Positions 1 to 5,472 of a stretch of DNA of 9,135 nucleotides are shown one piece after another. The DNA is from S012-113 sp039714715 (GTDB taxonomy: Bacteria > Bacteroidota > Bacteroidia > Cytophagales > Cyclobacteriaceae), in contig JBDLIU010000182.1 in NCBI GenBank assembly GCA_039714715.1, forward strand, positions 1-9,135. Direction: 5' to 3'. The position numbers and the translations under genes are program-made. Position 1 is the first letter of the stretch; each line of letters begins with the position of its first letter. The notes below the pieces were generated by a model. That model was not told the DNA's origin, did not search any database, and saw nothing but the letters and a program-made list of their open reading frames with translations.

Positions 1-1
1 C

Positions 2-61
2 CATAGTTTACTTTATCCTGAAGAAGCATTGAATACAGTGTTTTCTTCGGGATTAACTTAA
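2..61 (+). CDS. C-terminal end of an unidentified protein (partial)
   Basis: An open frame enters from the left edge and ends at TAA 59-61, giving the tail HSLLYPEEALNTVFSSGLT. The other two plus frames close within the first 40 bases. A likely intrinsic terminator starts about 10 nt after this stop, which supports a real gene end here. The ending 'PEEALNTVFSSG' loosely recalls the C-termini of DUF502-type membrane proteins, but 19 residues cannot settle that, so no function is assigned. Confidence 0.45.
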   Translation, partial: HSLLYPEEALNTVFSSGLT

Positions 62-71
62 CCTTAATCTC

Positions 72-130
72 AAGCTGTTCCGTTCTTCCTATCTTGAAAG
101 TTGTCTACAGGAAGGCGGAGCAGCTTTTTT
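72..130 (+). terminator. Probable Rho-independent terminator of the left-edge gene
   Basis: AAGCTGTTCCG (72-82) pairs with CGGAGCAGCTT (116-126) over 11 positions with one G-T wobble. An inner TTCCT (86-90) / AGGAA (109-113) stem extends the hairpin. The stem runs into six T at 125-130. It lies just downstream of the stop at 59-61 and before the lipoprotein start at 195. The loop is larger than in a textbook terminator, but stem plus T-run is convincing. Confidence 0.65.
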
Positions 131-194
131 CAATACCTAATGAAATTTCGATTATATTTAATTCGTTTATTGTATAGACGTTAAACTCACACAA

Positions 195-497
195 ATGAAA
201 AAAGCGACTATTGTTTTTGTGTTTATTTTCACACTTGTTTCTTGTACCCTTTTTGATGGTGTCAACAAAAAACATCTCACAGTTGATGATTTCAAAAAGC
301 ACCTCGATAAAGATATGTCATATGAGAAGATCGTAAAAGTGTTCGGTGATCCGGTTAGTGATATTGGTAGTGGAATTCATATTTATGTGTACGAACTGGA
401 TGATCAAACAGAAGTCTGGATAGGGTATACCGATATAGTTCAGTATGCATACCATATGGATGCTGACGGGAATCAACTGGAGATCCTGATAGAATGA
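195..497 (+). CDS. Small SmpA/OmlA-like lipoprotein
   Basis: This 100-aa protein has a lipoprotein signal: a lysine-containing start, a hydrophobic stretch at residues 5-15, and the lipobox LVSC with Cys17 as the predicted acylation site. The mature part carries 'MSYEKIVKVFGDPVSDIGSG' followed by strands 'HIYVYELDDQTEVWIGYTD'. That helix-then-sheet pattern, with the phrase 'vfGdP..d.gsG', is typical of the small BamE/SmpA/BLIP-like fold. Proteins of this shape are usually envelope lipoproteins with no known enzymatic activity. It is preceded by a terminator and followed by 97 bp of non-coding DNA, so it is probably a single-gene unit. No clear TAnnTTTG promoter was found upstream. Lipoprotein status is well supported; the exact family is a judgement from the motif only. 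Confidence 0.8.
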   Translation: MKKATIVFVFIFTLVSCTLFDGVNKKHLTVDDFKKHLDKDMSYEKIVKVFGDPVSDIGSGIHIYVYELDDQTEVWIGYTDIVQYAYHMDADGNQLEILIE

Positions 498-538
498 CAA
501 AAATTTTAATCACCGAATAACTATTCATCAAATATCAA

Positions 539-569
539 TTGACTTGACCTTTAACTGTTAGTATACTTG
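539..569 (+). promoter_or_regulatory. Bacteroidota-type promoter for the PLP enzyme gene
   Basis: TTG at 539-541 is separated by 20 nt from TATACTTG at 562-569. The latter matches the Bacteroidota -7 consensus TAnnTTTG with one mismatch. The spacing fits the known 19-21 nt range, and the start codon lies 25 nt further on. No strong Shine-Dalgarno sequence precedes the ATG, as is usual in this phylum. Confidence 0.5.
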
Positions 570-594
570 TAGTGGAAATCAGCTAAAGAATCAG

Positions 595-1545
595 ATGTCC
601 CTTCAAATACCAACCCGTCAGGAATTAAGTTATACATTGGTCAGGATTAGGCCGTATGTACATCAAACACCAGTTCTAACCTCTCAACTTCTCAATAACA
701 TTGCTGGTTGTGAGCTCTATTTTAAATGTGAGAACTTTCAGAAAGTAGGGGCTTTTAAATTCAGGGGAGCAACTAATGCGGTTCTGCAGCTATCAGATGA
801 AGAAAAAAAGCAGGGAGTAGCAACGCATTCTTCAGGCAATCATGCTCAGGCGCTGGCCCTGGCAGCAAAAACACAGGGTATAAAAGCTTATATTGTAATG
901 CCAACCAGTGCGCCCAAGGTGAAATCGGATGCTGTGGCAGACTATGGGGCAGAAATCATATGGTGCGAGCCTACACTGAAATCAAGAGAAGATACACTGG
1001 AGAAAGTGGTTGGGGAAACAGGATCTACTGTAATTCACCCATATGATAACCACAATGTTATTTGTGGGCAATCTACTGTTACACAGGAGCTGTTAGAAAG
1101 CCACAATGATCTGGATATTTTAATCACGCCCGTTGGCGGTGGAGGTTTGTTATCCGGATCTTCACTTGCTGCTAAATACTTTAATCAGCAAATAAAGGTA
1201 TATGGTGCAGAACCTGAGGGGGCCAAAGATGCATGGGAATCATTTACAAAAGGTGTGCTGGTGCCATCTGTTAACCCTAATACCATAGCAGATGGACTGT
1301 TAACTTCACTTAGTGAGAGGACCTTCAATATCATTCAACAAAATGTTGATGATATCCTACTGGTTAATGATGAAGAGATAAAAGAAGCCATGCACCTGAT
1401 CTGGGAGAGACTAAAGATTGTAGTTGAGCCATCCGGTGCAGTAACATTGGCAGCTGTATTGAAGAACGGGGAATTATTCAAAAACAAAAAAGTCGGATTG
1501 GTACTCTCAGGAGGGAATGTAGATTTAAAGAAATTTAGTTTTTAG
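595..1545 (+). CDS. PLP-dependent serine racemase / threonine or hydroxyaspartate ammonia-lyase family enzyme
   Basis: This 316-aa fold-type II PLP enzyme would catalyse deamination or racemisation of a beta-hydroxy amino acid (serine, threonine or 3-hydroxyaspartate) in the cytoplasm. Seen in the sequence: the PLP lysine Lys55 in GAFKFRGA; the substrate-binding loop HSSGNHAQAL (78-87); the phosphate-binding glycine loop VGGGGLLSG (180-188); and SGGNVDL near the C-terminus (305-311). There is no ACT regulatory domain, so it is not the long biosynthetic IlvA form. Ser80 aligns with the second catalytic base of eukaryotic serine racemase (Ser84 in human), where plain threonine dehydratases usually have SAGNH. 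EPEGAKD keeps the Glu206/Ala210/Asp212 pattern of the serine racemase divalent-cation site. This favours a serine racemase or threo-3-hydroxyaspartate dehydratase. The family assignment is firm; the substrate is inferred. It appears monocistronic with its own promoter. Confidence 0.92.
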   Translation: MSLQIPTRQELSYTLVRIRPYVHQTPVLTSQLLNNIAGCELYFKCENFQKVGAFKFRGATNAVLQLSDEEKKQGVATHSSGNHAQALALAAKTQGIKAYIVMPTSAPKVKSDAVADYGAEIIWCEPTLKSREDTLEKVVGETGSTVIHPYDNHNVICGQSTVTQELLESHNDLDILITPVGGGGLLSGSSLAAKYFNQQIKVYGAEPEGAKDAWESFTKGVLVPSVNPNTIADGLLTSLSERTFNIIQQNVDDILLVNDEEIKEAMHLIWERLKIVVEPSGAVTLAAVLKNGELFKNKKVGLVLSGGNVDLKKFSF

Positions 1546-1603
1546 ATTCTGTAATAATAATTTCTTTTGCTACACTAATTATCGAGACCGGAAAATAAAA
1601 TTT

Positions 1604-1762
1604 AAATAACAACAAAAAACGTCATTCTCAGGCTTAACAAACCAGGGATTTGGGTAGGTAAGCCGAAGGAATCCCCCATTTGGGACTCCACGGTCTATTT
1701 ATTTCGCTTCGCTCAATGAAATAGCCCTCTGAGTGACGATTAAGCGTTTTTTGTTGTTATTT
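1604..1762. repeat. 159-bp intergenic palindromic repeat element
   Basis: The intergenic region between the PLP enzyme and the MutS gene is bounded by a perfect 18-bp inverted repeat, AAATAACAACAAAAAACG at 1604-1621 and its complement at 1745-1762. Inside are further pairings: GGCTTA (1631-1636) / TAAGCC (1659-1664); GGGATT (1645-1650) / AATCCC (1670-1675); CTATTT (1695-1700) / AAATAG (1719-1724); and an imperfect CGTCATTCTCAGG against CCTCTGAGTGACG near the two ends. The 'GTCATTCTCAGG', 'CCGAAGGAATC' and 'TTTCGCTTCGCTCAATGA' words resemble dispersed intergenic repeats of Bacteroidota and other phyla. No open frame of note is present. It may act as a bidirectional terminator or mRNA-end structure for the upstream gene, and it ends only 21 bp before the next start codon. 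Confidence 0.75.
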
Positions 1763-1783
1763 TATATCGAACTTCAGTGAGTA

Positions 1784-3589
1784 ATGCAACCAGAACAATT
1801 TTTTAAAGAACAGAAGCAAAAGCACTTAGAACAGTTTAAAAAGCTGAACAGATCTGCTATTCGAATAGCCTATGTAAGGGTGCTTATTTTTATTATATCA
1901 ATTACTGCTTTCGTTTATTTAATAAATAGTCGGGATCTTTCGTCTGCCTTGTTGATACTGCTGGTTTTCCTGGTGGTTTTTGCGCTATTGGTAAAAAAGC
2001 ACAATCAATTCCGATTTAAACGAGATCAGCATAATTACCTTTCACAAATCAATGAGGAGGAGTTGGCAAGACTGAATAGTGAGTTTTCGTCAATCGAAGA
2101 TGGTCTGGAGTTCGCAGTGCAAGATCATGCCTATGCCGATGACCTTGATATTTTGGGGAAGAGTAGTATTTATCAATTATTAAACCGAACAACCACCTTT
2201 CCGGGCAAAAAGCTATTGGCAGATAGGTTGCTGGGACAAAAAAATGTGTCAGAATTGGCACAGTATCAGAAAAGTGTGACAGAATTGGCACAATTCCCCG
2301 GGTTTATCCAGGAATACCAGGCATTGGGGAGGCATGTAAAGGCAAACCAGAAAGACTATACGAAGTTTAACACCTGGTTATTTAAACCACAGGTTGTTAA
2401 TAATGTCTCAATCCTGAATGGTTTGAAATACACTTTACCACTTGTATTTATTGCTACCACAATTGTTGTTTCCCTGCTATCGGTTACCTATTACTGGCTA
2501 TTGCCGGTTGTAATTGTCAACATGATATTACTGGGGAAATATCACAACTATGCAAAGGAGGTTGTGGATAGTACGGAAGCTTCACTGTCTATGCTTAGGT
2601 CATACGAGCATCATCTCGAACTGATAGAGAAGCAGACATTTACATCAGAGGGGTTATTGGAGTTACAGAAGCGTTTTAATTCTGAAAGAACTTCAGCTAG
2701 ATCAGAAATTAAAAAAATTGCATCACTACTGGAAAACCTGCAGGCACGAAACAATATGTTGCATGCTTTTATCAATCTACCCCTACTTCTTGATTTACAT
2801 TGGCTAAGCAGGATAGAATCCTGGCAGGAGAAAAACCGGGAAAATGTAACCAGGTGGTTTGATGCGCTTGCTGAATTTGAAGTATTAAATTCATTATCAG
2901 GACAGGCGTTTTCTCAATCAGACTGGGTATTGCCAACCTTAAGCTCAAAGCCATACGAGTTAAACACTAAATCATTGGGTCATCCTATGATTGATGCAAA
3001 GATTAGAATTGATAATAACTTCCCTGCTGATGGTGAACAAGTATTGGATAATGGTAAGGTAGTGTTATTAACCGGGCCCAATATGGCAGGAAAGAGCACA
3101 TTCTTACGAACTGTGGCAGTAAATATAATAATGGCAAAAATGGGAGGAGTGGTATGTGCCACTAAATTCAGCTTAAATCCTGAAATGAAAATCTTTACTG
3201 CGATGAGGGTAAAAGATGATCTCAGTGAGAGTATCTCCTCGTTCTATGCTGAGTTGTCTAGAATAAAACAGCTTCTTAATCTGGTAAAGGAAGGAACGCC
3301 AGTTTTATATTTTCTCGATGAAATTTTAAAGGGCACCAATTCTGCTGATCGGCACAAAGGGGCAGTTGCTTTAATTAAGCAGTTAATAGCATTAAATGTG
3401 GCAGGTTTTGTTTCTACACATGATCTGGCTTTGGGAGAATTGGCCAAAGAACAGGAGCAGGTATCCAACTTCAGTTTCGAAAGTATTATTGAAGATGGTA
3501 AAATCACCTTCGACTATAAGATAAGAGAAGGCATTTGTCAGAGTTTTAATGCCTCGGAGCTGATGCGACAAATGGGGATTAAAGTATGA
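1784..3589 (+). CDS. Membrane-associated MutS-family ATPase (no mismatch-recognition domain)
   Basis: This 601-aa protein has the C-terminal MutS ATPase domain: Walker A TGPNMAGKSTFLRT (Lys437), Walker B YFLDEILKGTNSADRH (Asp512-Glu513) and a switch histidine in STHD (His546). Before it lies a MutS core-like segment beginning around 'DLDILGKSSIYQLLNRT', followed by a helical clamp-like region. There is no N-terminal mismatch-binding domain with a Phe-x-Glu motif and no C-terminal Smr nuclease. Canonical MutS is about 850 aa. Four hydrophobic stretches look like membrane helices: two near the N-terminus (about 28-46 and 52-70) and two around 211-248. This layout is a known but poorly characterised MutS paralogue in Bacteroidota. 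Its role is unknown, and post-replicative mismatch repair is unlikely. An internal near-duplicate of 17 nt (2246-2262 and 2276-2292) encodes VSELAQ/VTELAQ. The convergent gene downstream is unrelated. Confidence 0.9.
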   Translation: MQPEQFFKEQKQKHLEQFKKLNRSAIRIAYVRVLIFIISITAFVYLINSRDLSSALLILLVFLVVFALLVKKHNQFRFKRDQHNYLSQINEEELARLNSEFSSIEDGLEFAVQDHAYADDLDILGKSSIYQLLNRTTTFPGKKLLADRLLGQKNVSELAQYQKSVTELAQFPGFIQEYQALGRHVKANQKDYTKFNTWLFKPQVVNNVSILNGLKYTLPLVFIATTIVVSLLSVTYYWLLPVVIVNMILLGKYHNYAKEVVDSTEASLSMLRSYEHHLELIEKQTFTSEGLLELQKRFNSERTSARSEIKKIASLLENLQARNNMLHAFINLPLLLDLHWLSRIESWQEKNRENVTRWFDALAEFEVLNSLSGQAFSQSDWVLPTLSSKPYELNTKSLGHPMIDAKIRIDNNFPADGEQVLDNGKVVLLTGPNMAGKSTFLRTVAVNIIMAKMGGVVCATKFSLNPEMKIFTAMRVKDDLSESISSFYAELSRIKQLLNLVKEGTPVLYFLDEILKGTNSADRHKGAVALIKQLIALNVAGFVSTHDLALGELAKEQEQVSNFSFESIIEDGKITFDYKIREGICQSFNASELMRQMGIKV

Positions 3590-3622
3590 ATTTAATCCTT
3601 AAACGGTCAACTGATAATCGAC

Positions 3623-3784
3623 AACCAATAACTTTTATCTAACTCAATTTATATTTTACATTCAATAATGTCATGCCTATGGCATTTTTGTTGATGGACT
3701 TAACACCCCGCATTTCGCTTCGCTTCATACGGGGCTACAATATATCATCGCTACGCGATTTTTGCACTAGTTAGATAATTGGTT
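3623..3784. repeat. Triple-hairpin intergenic repeat with outer inverted repeat
   Basis: The convergent intergenic region holds three short hairpins in a row: ATGCC-tat-GGCAT (3673-3685); CCCCGCAT with ATACGGGG (3706-3713 / 3727-3734, one mismatch); and ATCGC-tac-GCGAT (3747-3759). They are enclosed by an inverted repeat. The right arm AGTTAGATAATTGGTT (3769-3784) is the complement of AACCAAT plus TATCTAACT on the left (3623-3644), which carries a 6-nt insertion. The innermost 10 bp (3635-3644 / 3769-3778) pair perfectly. The arrangement resembles dispersed multi-hairpin repeats of Bacteroidota intergenic regions, possibly REP-like. It sits where transcripts from both strands end, so it may also serve as a terminator or RNA-stabilising structure. 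No coding frame is evident. Confidence 0.7.
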
Positions 3785-3822
3785 ATGTCGCTTTTTGCGG
3801 CGGAGGTACTGATAACTAATTA

Positions 3823-4203
3823 TTAATGATTACAACAATCATCCGGATTATTATCCAGCTCGCTTTCAATAAATAGTTTAAGGGCACTATCTACAGTGCT
3901 TTCCCTGGTAACATAAACTTTAATGCTTCTGGCTTCAAAATCTTTGTAAAGGCGTTGCCCCATTCCTCCTGCTATTACTACTTCACAATCTCCAATGGCA
4001 TTAAAAATCCCATTATGGCTATGATTCCCATGTTCATGATTAGGGTCATGGTGAAGCCCTTGTGCGTGACCTGTAAACGTATTCTCTTTATACTCTTGGT
4101 TTAAGACTTTATTGTTTTCCAGATTACAGATGACAAATCCTTTTGTTCTTCCAAAATGTCTTGAAATACTTACGGAATCATCACTGGGTATTGCGATTTT
4201 CAT
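3823..4203 (-). CDS. Histidine-rich NifX/NifB-C-terminal-like protein (second copy in operon)
   Basis: This 126-aa protein belongs to the dinitrogenase iron-molybdenum cofactor biosynthesis domain family (NifX, NafY and the C-terminus of NifB). It starts with MKIAIPSDD, continues with the family phrase 'SRHFGRTKGFVIC' (Cys26), and has VVIAGGMGQRLY (75-86) closing the ribonuclease-H-like fold. Family members bind iron-sulfur or iron-molybdenum clusters, but here there are no nitrogenase genes, so nitrogen fixation is not implied. Between residues 46 and 63 is a histidine-rich loop with seven His, and the C-terminus ends DDCCNH; both are plausible metal ligands. The start ATG overlaps the preceding stop as ATGA (4200-4203), indicating translational coupling. 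It is the last gene of the trmO-like operon. Family is firm; metal binding is inferred. Confidence 0.9.
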   Translation of the reverse strand: MKIAIPSDDSVSISRHFGRTKGFVICNLENNKVLNQEYKENTFTGHAQGLHHDPNHEHGNHSHNGIFNAIGDCEVVIAGGMGQRLYKDFEARSIKVYVTRESTVDSALKLFIESELDNNPDDCCNH

Positions 4204-4538
4204 TCTAGTTCTCCTTTTTTATACTTTTCAACAATAGTTTCTATTTCAGATTCCTTAGTTCTCAGGTACTTGATATTTCCTTCTTCCAGGTCTCTTTTTA
4301 AGTGCTTCCCGATGTTTAATACAACGAGCAAATCAACATCTTTTAATAGCTCCACCATTTCATGATGGGAGTGTTCATGAGATTTTTCGTCATCATGCTC
4401 ATGATCATGTGTATGAGTATTTACAACATAGTCGTATTTAACCTCATTTTCATTAATGTCCACTATGGCAAACTCCTTACACCTGCCTGTTCTTTTAGTA
4501 ACAGTTTTTCTGTCGTCAGTTGGTATTGCGATTATCAT
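4200..4538 (-). CDS. Histidine-rich NifX/NifB-C-terminal-like protein (first copy in operon)
   Basis: This 112-aa protein is in the same family as its downstream neighbour. It begins MIIAIPTDD, has the 'KRTGRCKEFAIVDI' segment with Cys20, and ends the fold with DLLVVLNIGKHLKRDLEEGN. Where the second copy has GGMG, this one has NIGK, so the typical glycine loop is degenerate. Residues 42-59 contain eight histidines among Asp/Glu (HTHDHEHDDEKSHEHSHH), a likely divalent-metal binding loop. A longer reading from TTG at 4583 would add 15 residues (MKIIRYRNKLFLKKK). The ATG at 4538 is preferred because it places the conserved IAIPTDD at the N-terminus, as in homologues. An AAGAAGA stretch precedes it. 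With this start the gene overlaps the end of the trmO-like gene by 23 nt. Confidence 0.87.
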   Translation of the reverse strand: MIIAIPTDDRKTVTKRTGRCKEFAIVDINENEVKYDYVVNTHTHDHEHDDEKSHEHSHHEMVELLKDVDLLVVLNIGKHLKRDLEEGNIKYLRTKESEIETIVEKYKKGELE

Positions 4539-5022
4539 TTTCTTCTTTAAGAATAGTTTGTTTCGGTATCGTATTATTTTCAAAATGTTTGTCTACCCAC
4601 CCTGATTTTACATTATCCCTGGAATCAAAATGTTTCACGTAGGGTTTTATATCTATTATAGGGGTATTATCAAACATATCAACTTCAGTAAAGTAAAGCC
4701 TGTTCTTTTCTATTTTTTTGATTTTCACAATAGAAAAACCAACATGATTGGGTCGGTATGGACTTCTTATGGCAAAAACGCCATGCTCCTTTTCTTCCAG
4801 GTAAGGCTTTCCCTTTATAGTCTCCCTGATACACTGATCGAAGTGATAAATTAATATGGCATGACTGAATTCGTCCAGGTCGATCAGACCGTCTTCATAC
4901 TTTTTATCCACCTCAGCATATGCTTCAACATTTTCCTTAAATCTACCCTGAATGGGTATGTCCTTAGCATTTTTGTAAGGGGAGCGGATAACTCCTAGTG
5001 GTTTTAAGACAATATCTTTCAT
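4516..5022 (-). CDS. trmO: Short TrmO/TsaA-family tRNA methyltransferase
   Basis: This 168-aa protein belongs to the TsaA/TrmO (UPF0066) family. Its characterised member methylates N6 of t6A37 in tRNA-Thr using S-adenosylmethionine. Visible motifs in order: IGVIRSP-like PLGVIRSPYKN (8-18); DEFSHAILIYHF (50-61); the signature GVFAIRSPYRPNHVGFS (81-97); and DNTPIIDIKPYVKHFD (118-133). The signature normally reads RPNPIG, so His93-Val94 is a deviation. The E. coli enzyme is about 235 aa with an extra C-terminal domain, which is missing here. The short form is common in anaerobes and archaea, and its substrate is less certain. It is the first gene of an operon with two histidine-rich NifX-like genes and overlaps the next one by 23 nt. 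The ATG follows a consensus promoter. Family is firm; tRNA substrate is inferred. Confidence 0.88.
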   Translation of the reverse strand: MKDIVLKPLGVIRSPYKNAKDIPIQGRFKENVEAYAEVDKKYEDGLIDLDEFSHAILIYHFDQCIRETIKGKPYLEEKEHGVFAIRSPYRPNHVGFSIVKIKKIEKNRLYFTEVDMFDNTPIIDIKPYVKHFDSRDNVKSGWVDKHFENNTIPKQTILKEENDNRNTN

Positions 5023-5077
5023 CTACCCAGCTTTATTTCCCCAATTTATGCTGTTGATTAACTGTCTGATTACAGTT

Positions 5078-5108
5078 CAAAGCTACTGAGTGGGCTACTT
5101 TATTACAA
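5078..5108 (-). promoter_or_regulatory. Consensus Bacteroidota promoter for the trmO-nifX-nifX operon
   Basis: On the minus strand, TTG (5108-5106) is separated by exactly 20 nt from TAGCTTTG (5085-5078), a perfect TAnnTTTG match. Transcription would start near 5071, leaving a 5' leader of roughly 50 nt before the ATG at 5022. It lies downstream of the 108-aa gene's stop (5145), so the operon can be expressed independently of the MATE pair. Confidence 0.7.
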
Positions 5109-5144
5109 GAAGAAATATATAATTGGTAATTACTTGAGGTGCGA

Positions 5145-5471
5145 TTAATACAATTCTGTTTCCCAATCTTCAAAATCAGGAATTACTTTATATTCATTAT
5201 CGCAAACAGACCTTATCATCTGTGCTGCCCTTTGCATGGCATGATCTTGATTTAAAACATTCCCATCTTTATCCATCTCAATATTATTCAAATAAACAGC
5301 ATAGATTAATGAAACATTAGTTGGTTCGTCTTTGAGCCTTTCTCTATAATCTATTTCTAGTAATTCAGAATCTCCAACCCTGAACCCTAATGTTCCATTG
5401 GTATAGTAATATATGAAGAACCTAAAGGCATTTCTAAATTTTTCTGATAGTTTCATTATTTTGGATTTCAT
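5145..5471 (-). CDS. Conserved hypothetical protein coupled to the MATE gene
   Basis: This 108-aa soluble protein has no signal peptide or clear membrane helix. It has an aromatic-rich start (FRNAFRFFIYYYTNGTLGF), a central 'SLIYAVYLNNIEMDKDGNVL' segment, an 'AMQRAAQMIRSVCD' helix and an acidic-aromatic end, PDFEDWETELY. From memory, the combination of 'YY.NGTL', 'DG.VL', 'RAAQ.IR..CD' and 'FEDWE' fits a small uncharacterised DUF family (possibly DUF7677), but this is unverified. It starts one base after the MATE stop codon: TAA at 5475-5473, then G, then ATG at 5471. An AAGGGG stretch at the end of the MATE gene can act as its ribosome site. A shorter start at Met6 (5456) is possible. The coupling suggests co-expression with the transporter, but no function is assigned. 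Confidence 0.75.
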   Translation of the reverse strand: MKSKIMKLSEKFRNAFRFFIYYYTNGTLGFRVGDSELLEIDYRERLKDEPTNVSLIYAVYLNNIEMDKDGNVLNQDHAMQRAAQMIRSVCDNEYKVIPDFEDWETELY

Positions 5472-5472
5472 C

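Noticed and set aside
105..302. 65-aa minus-strand open frame opposite the first lipoprotein
   Set aside because: It overlaps the lipoprotein signal region and terminator, and its sequence shows no family features; it is an antisense shadow.
1604..1762. Riboswitch upstream of the MutS gene
   Set aside because: The structure is an overall palindrome with repeat-like words and no recognisable aptamer core; a repeat element explains it better.
3823..4538. Nitrogen-fixation (nif) locus
   Set aside because: Only NifX-domain proteins are present; there is no nifHDK, nifB radical-SAM domain, or nifE/N, and such domains occur widely outside nitrogen fixers.
4539..4583. Longer N-terminus of the first NifX-like gene (TTG start at 4583)
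   Set aside because: It adds 15 basic residues ahead of the conserved IAIPTDD start and uses a TTG codon deep inside the upstream gene; the ATG at 4538 fits the family better.
4362..4854. Plus-strand open frames of 62 and 74 aa within the trmO/nifX region
   Set aside because: They lie fully antisense to well-supported genes; their hydrophobic character comes from the reversed codons of the real genes.
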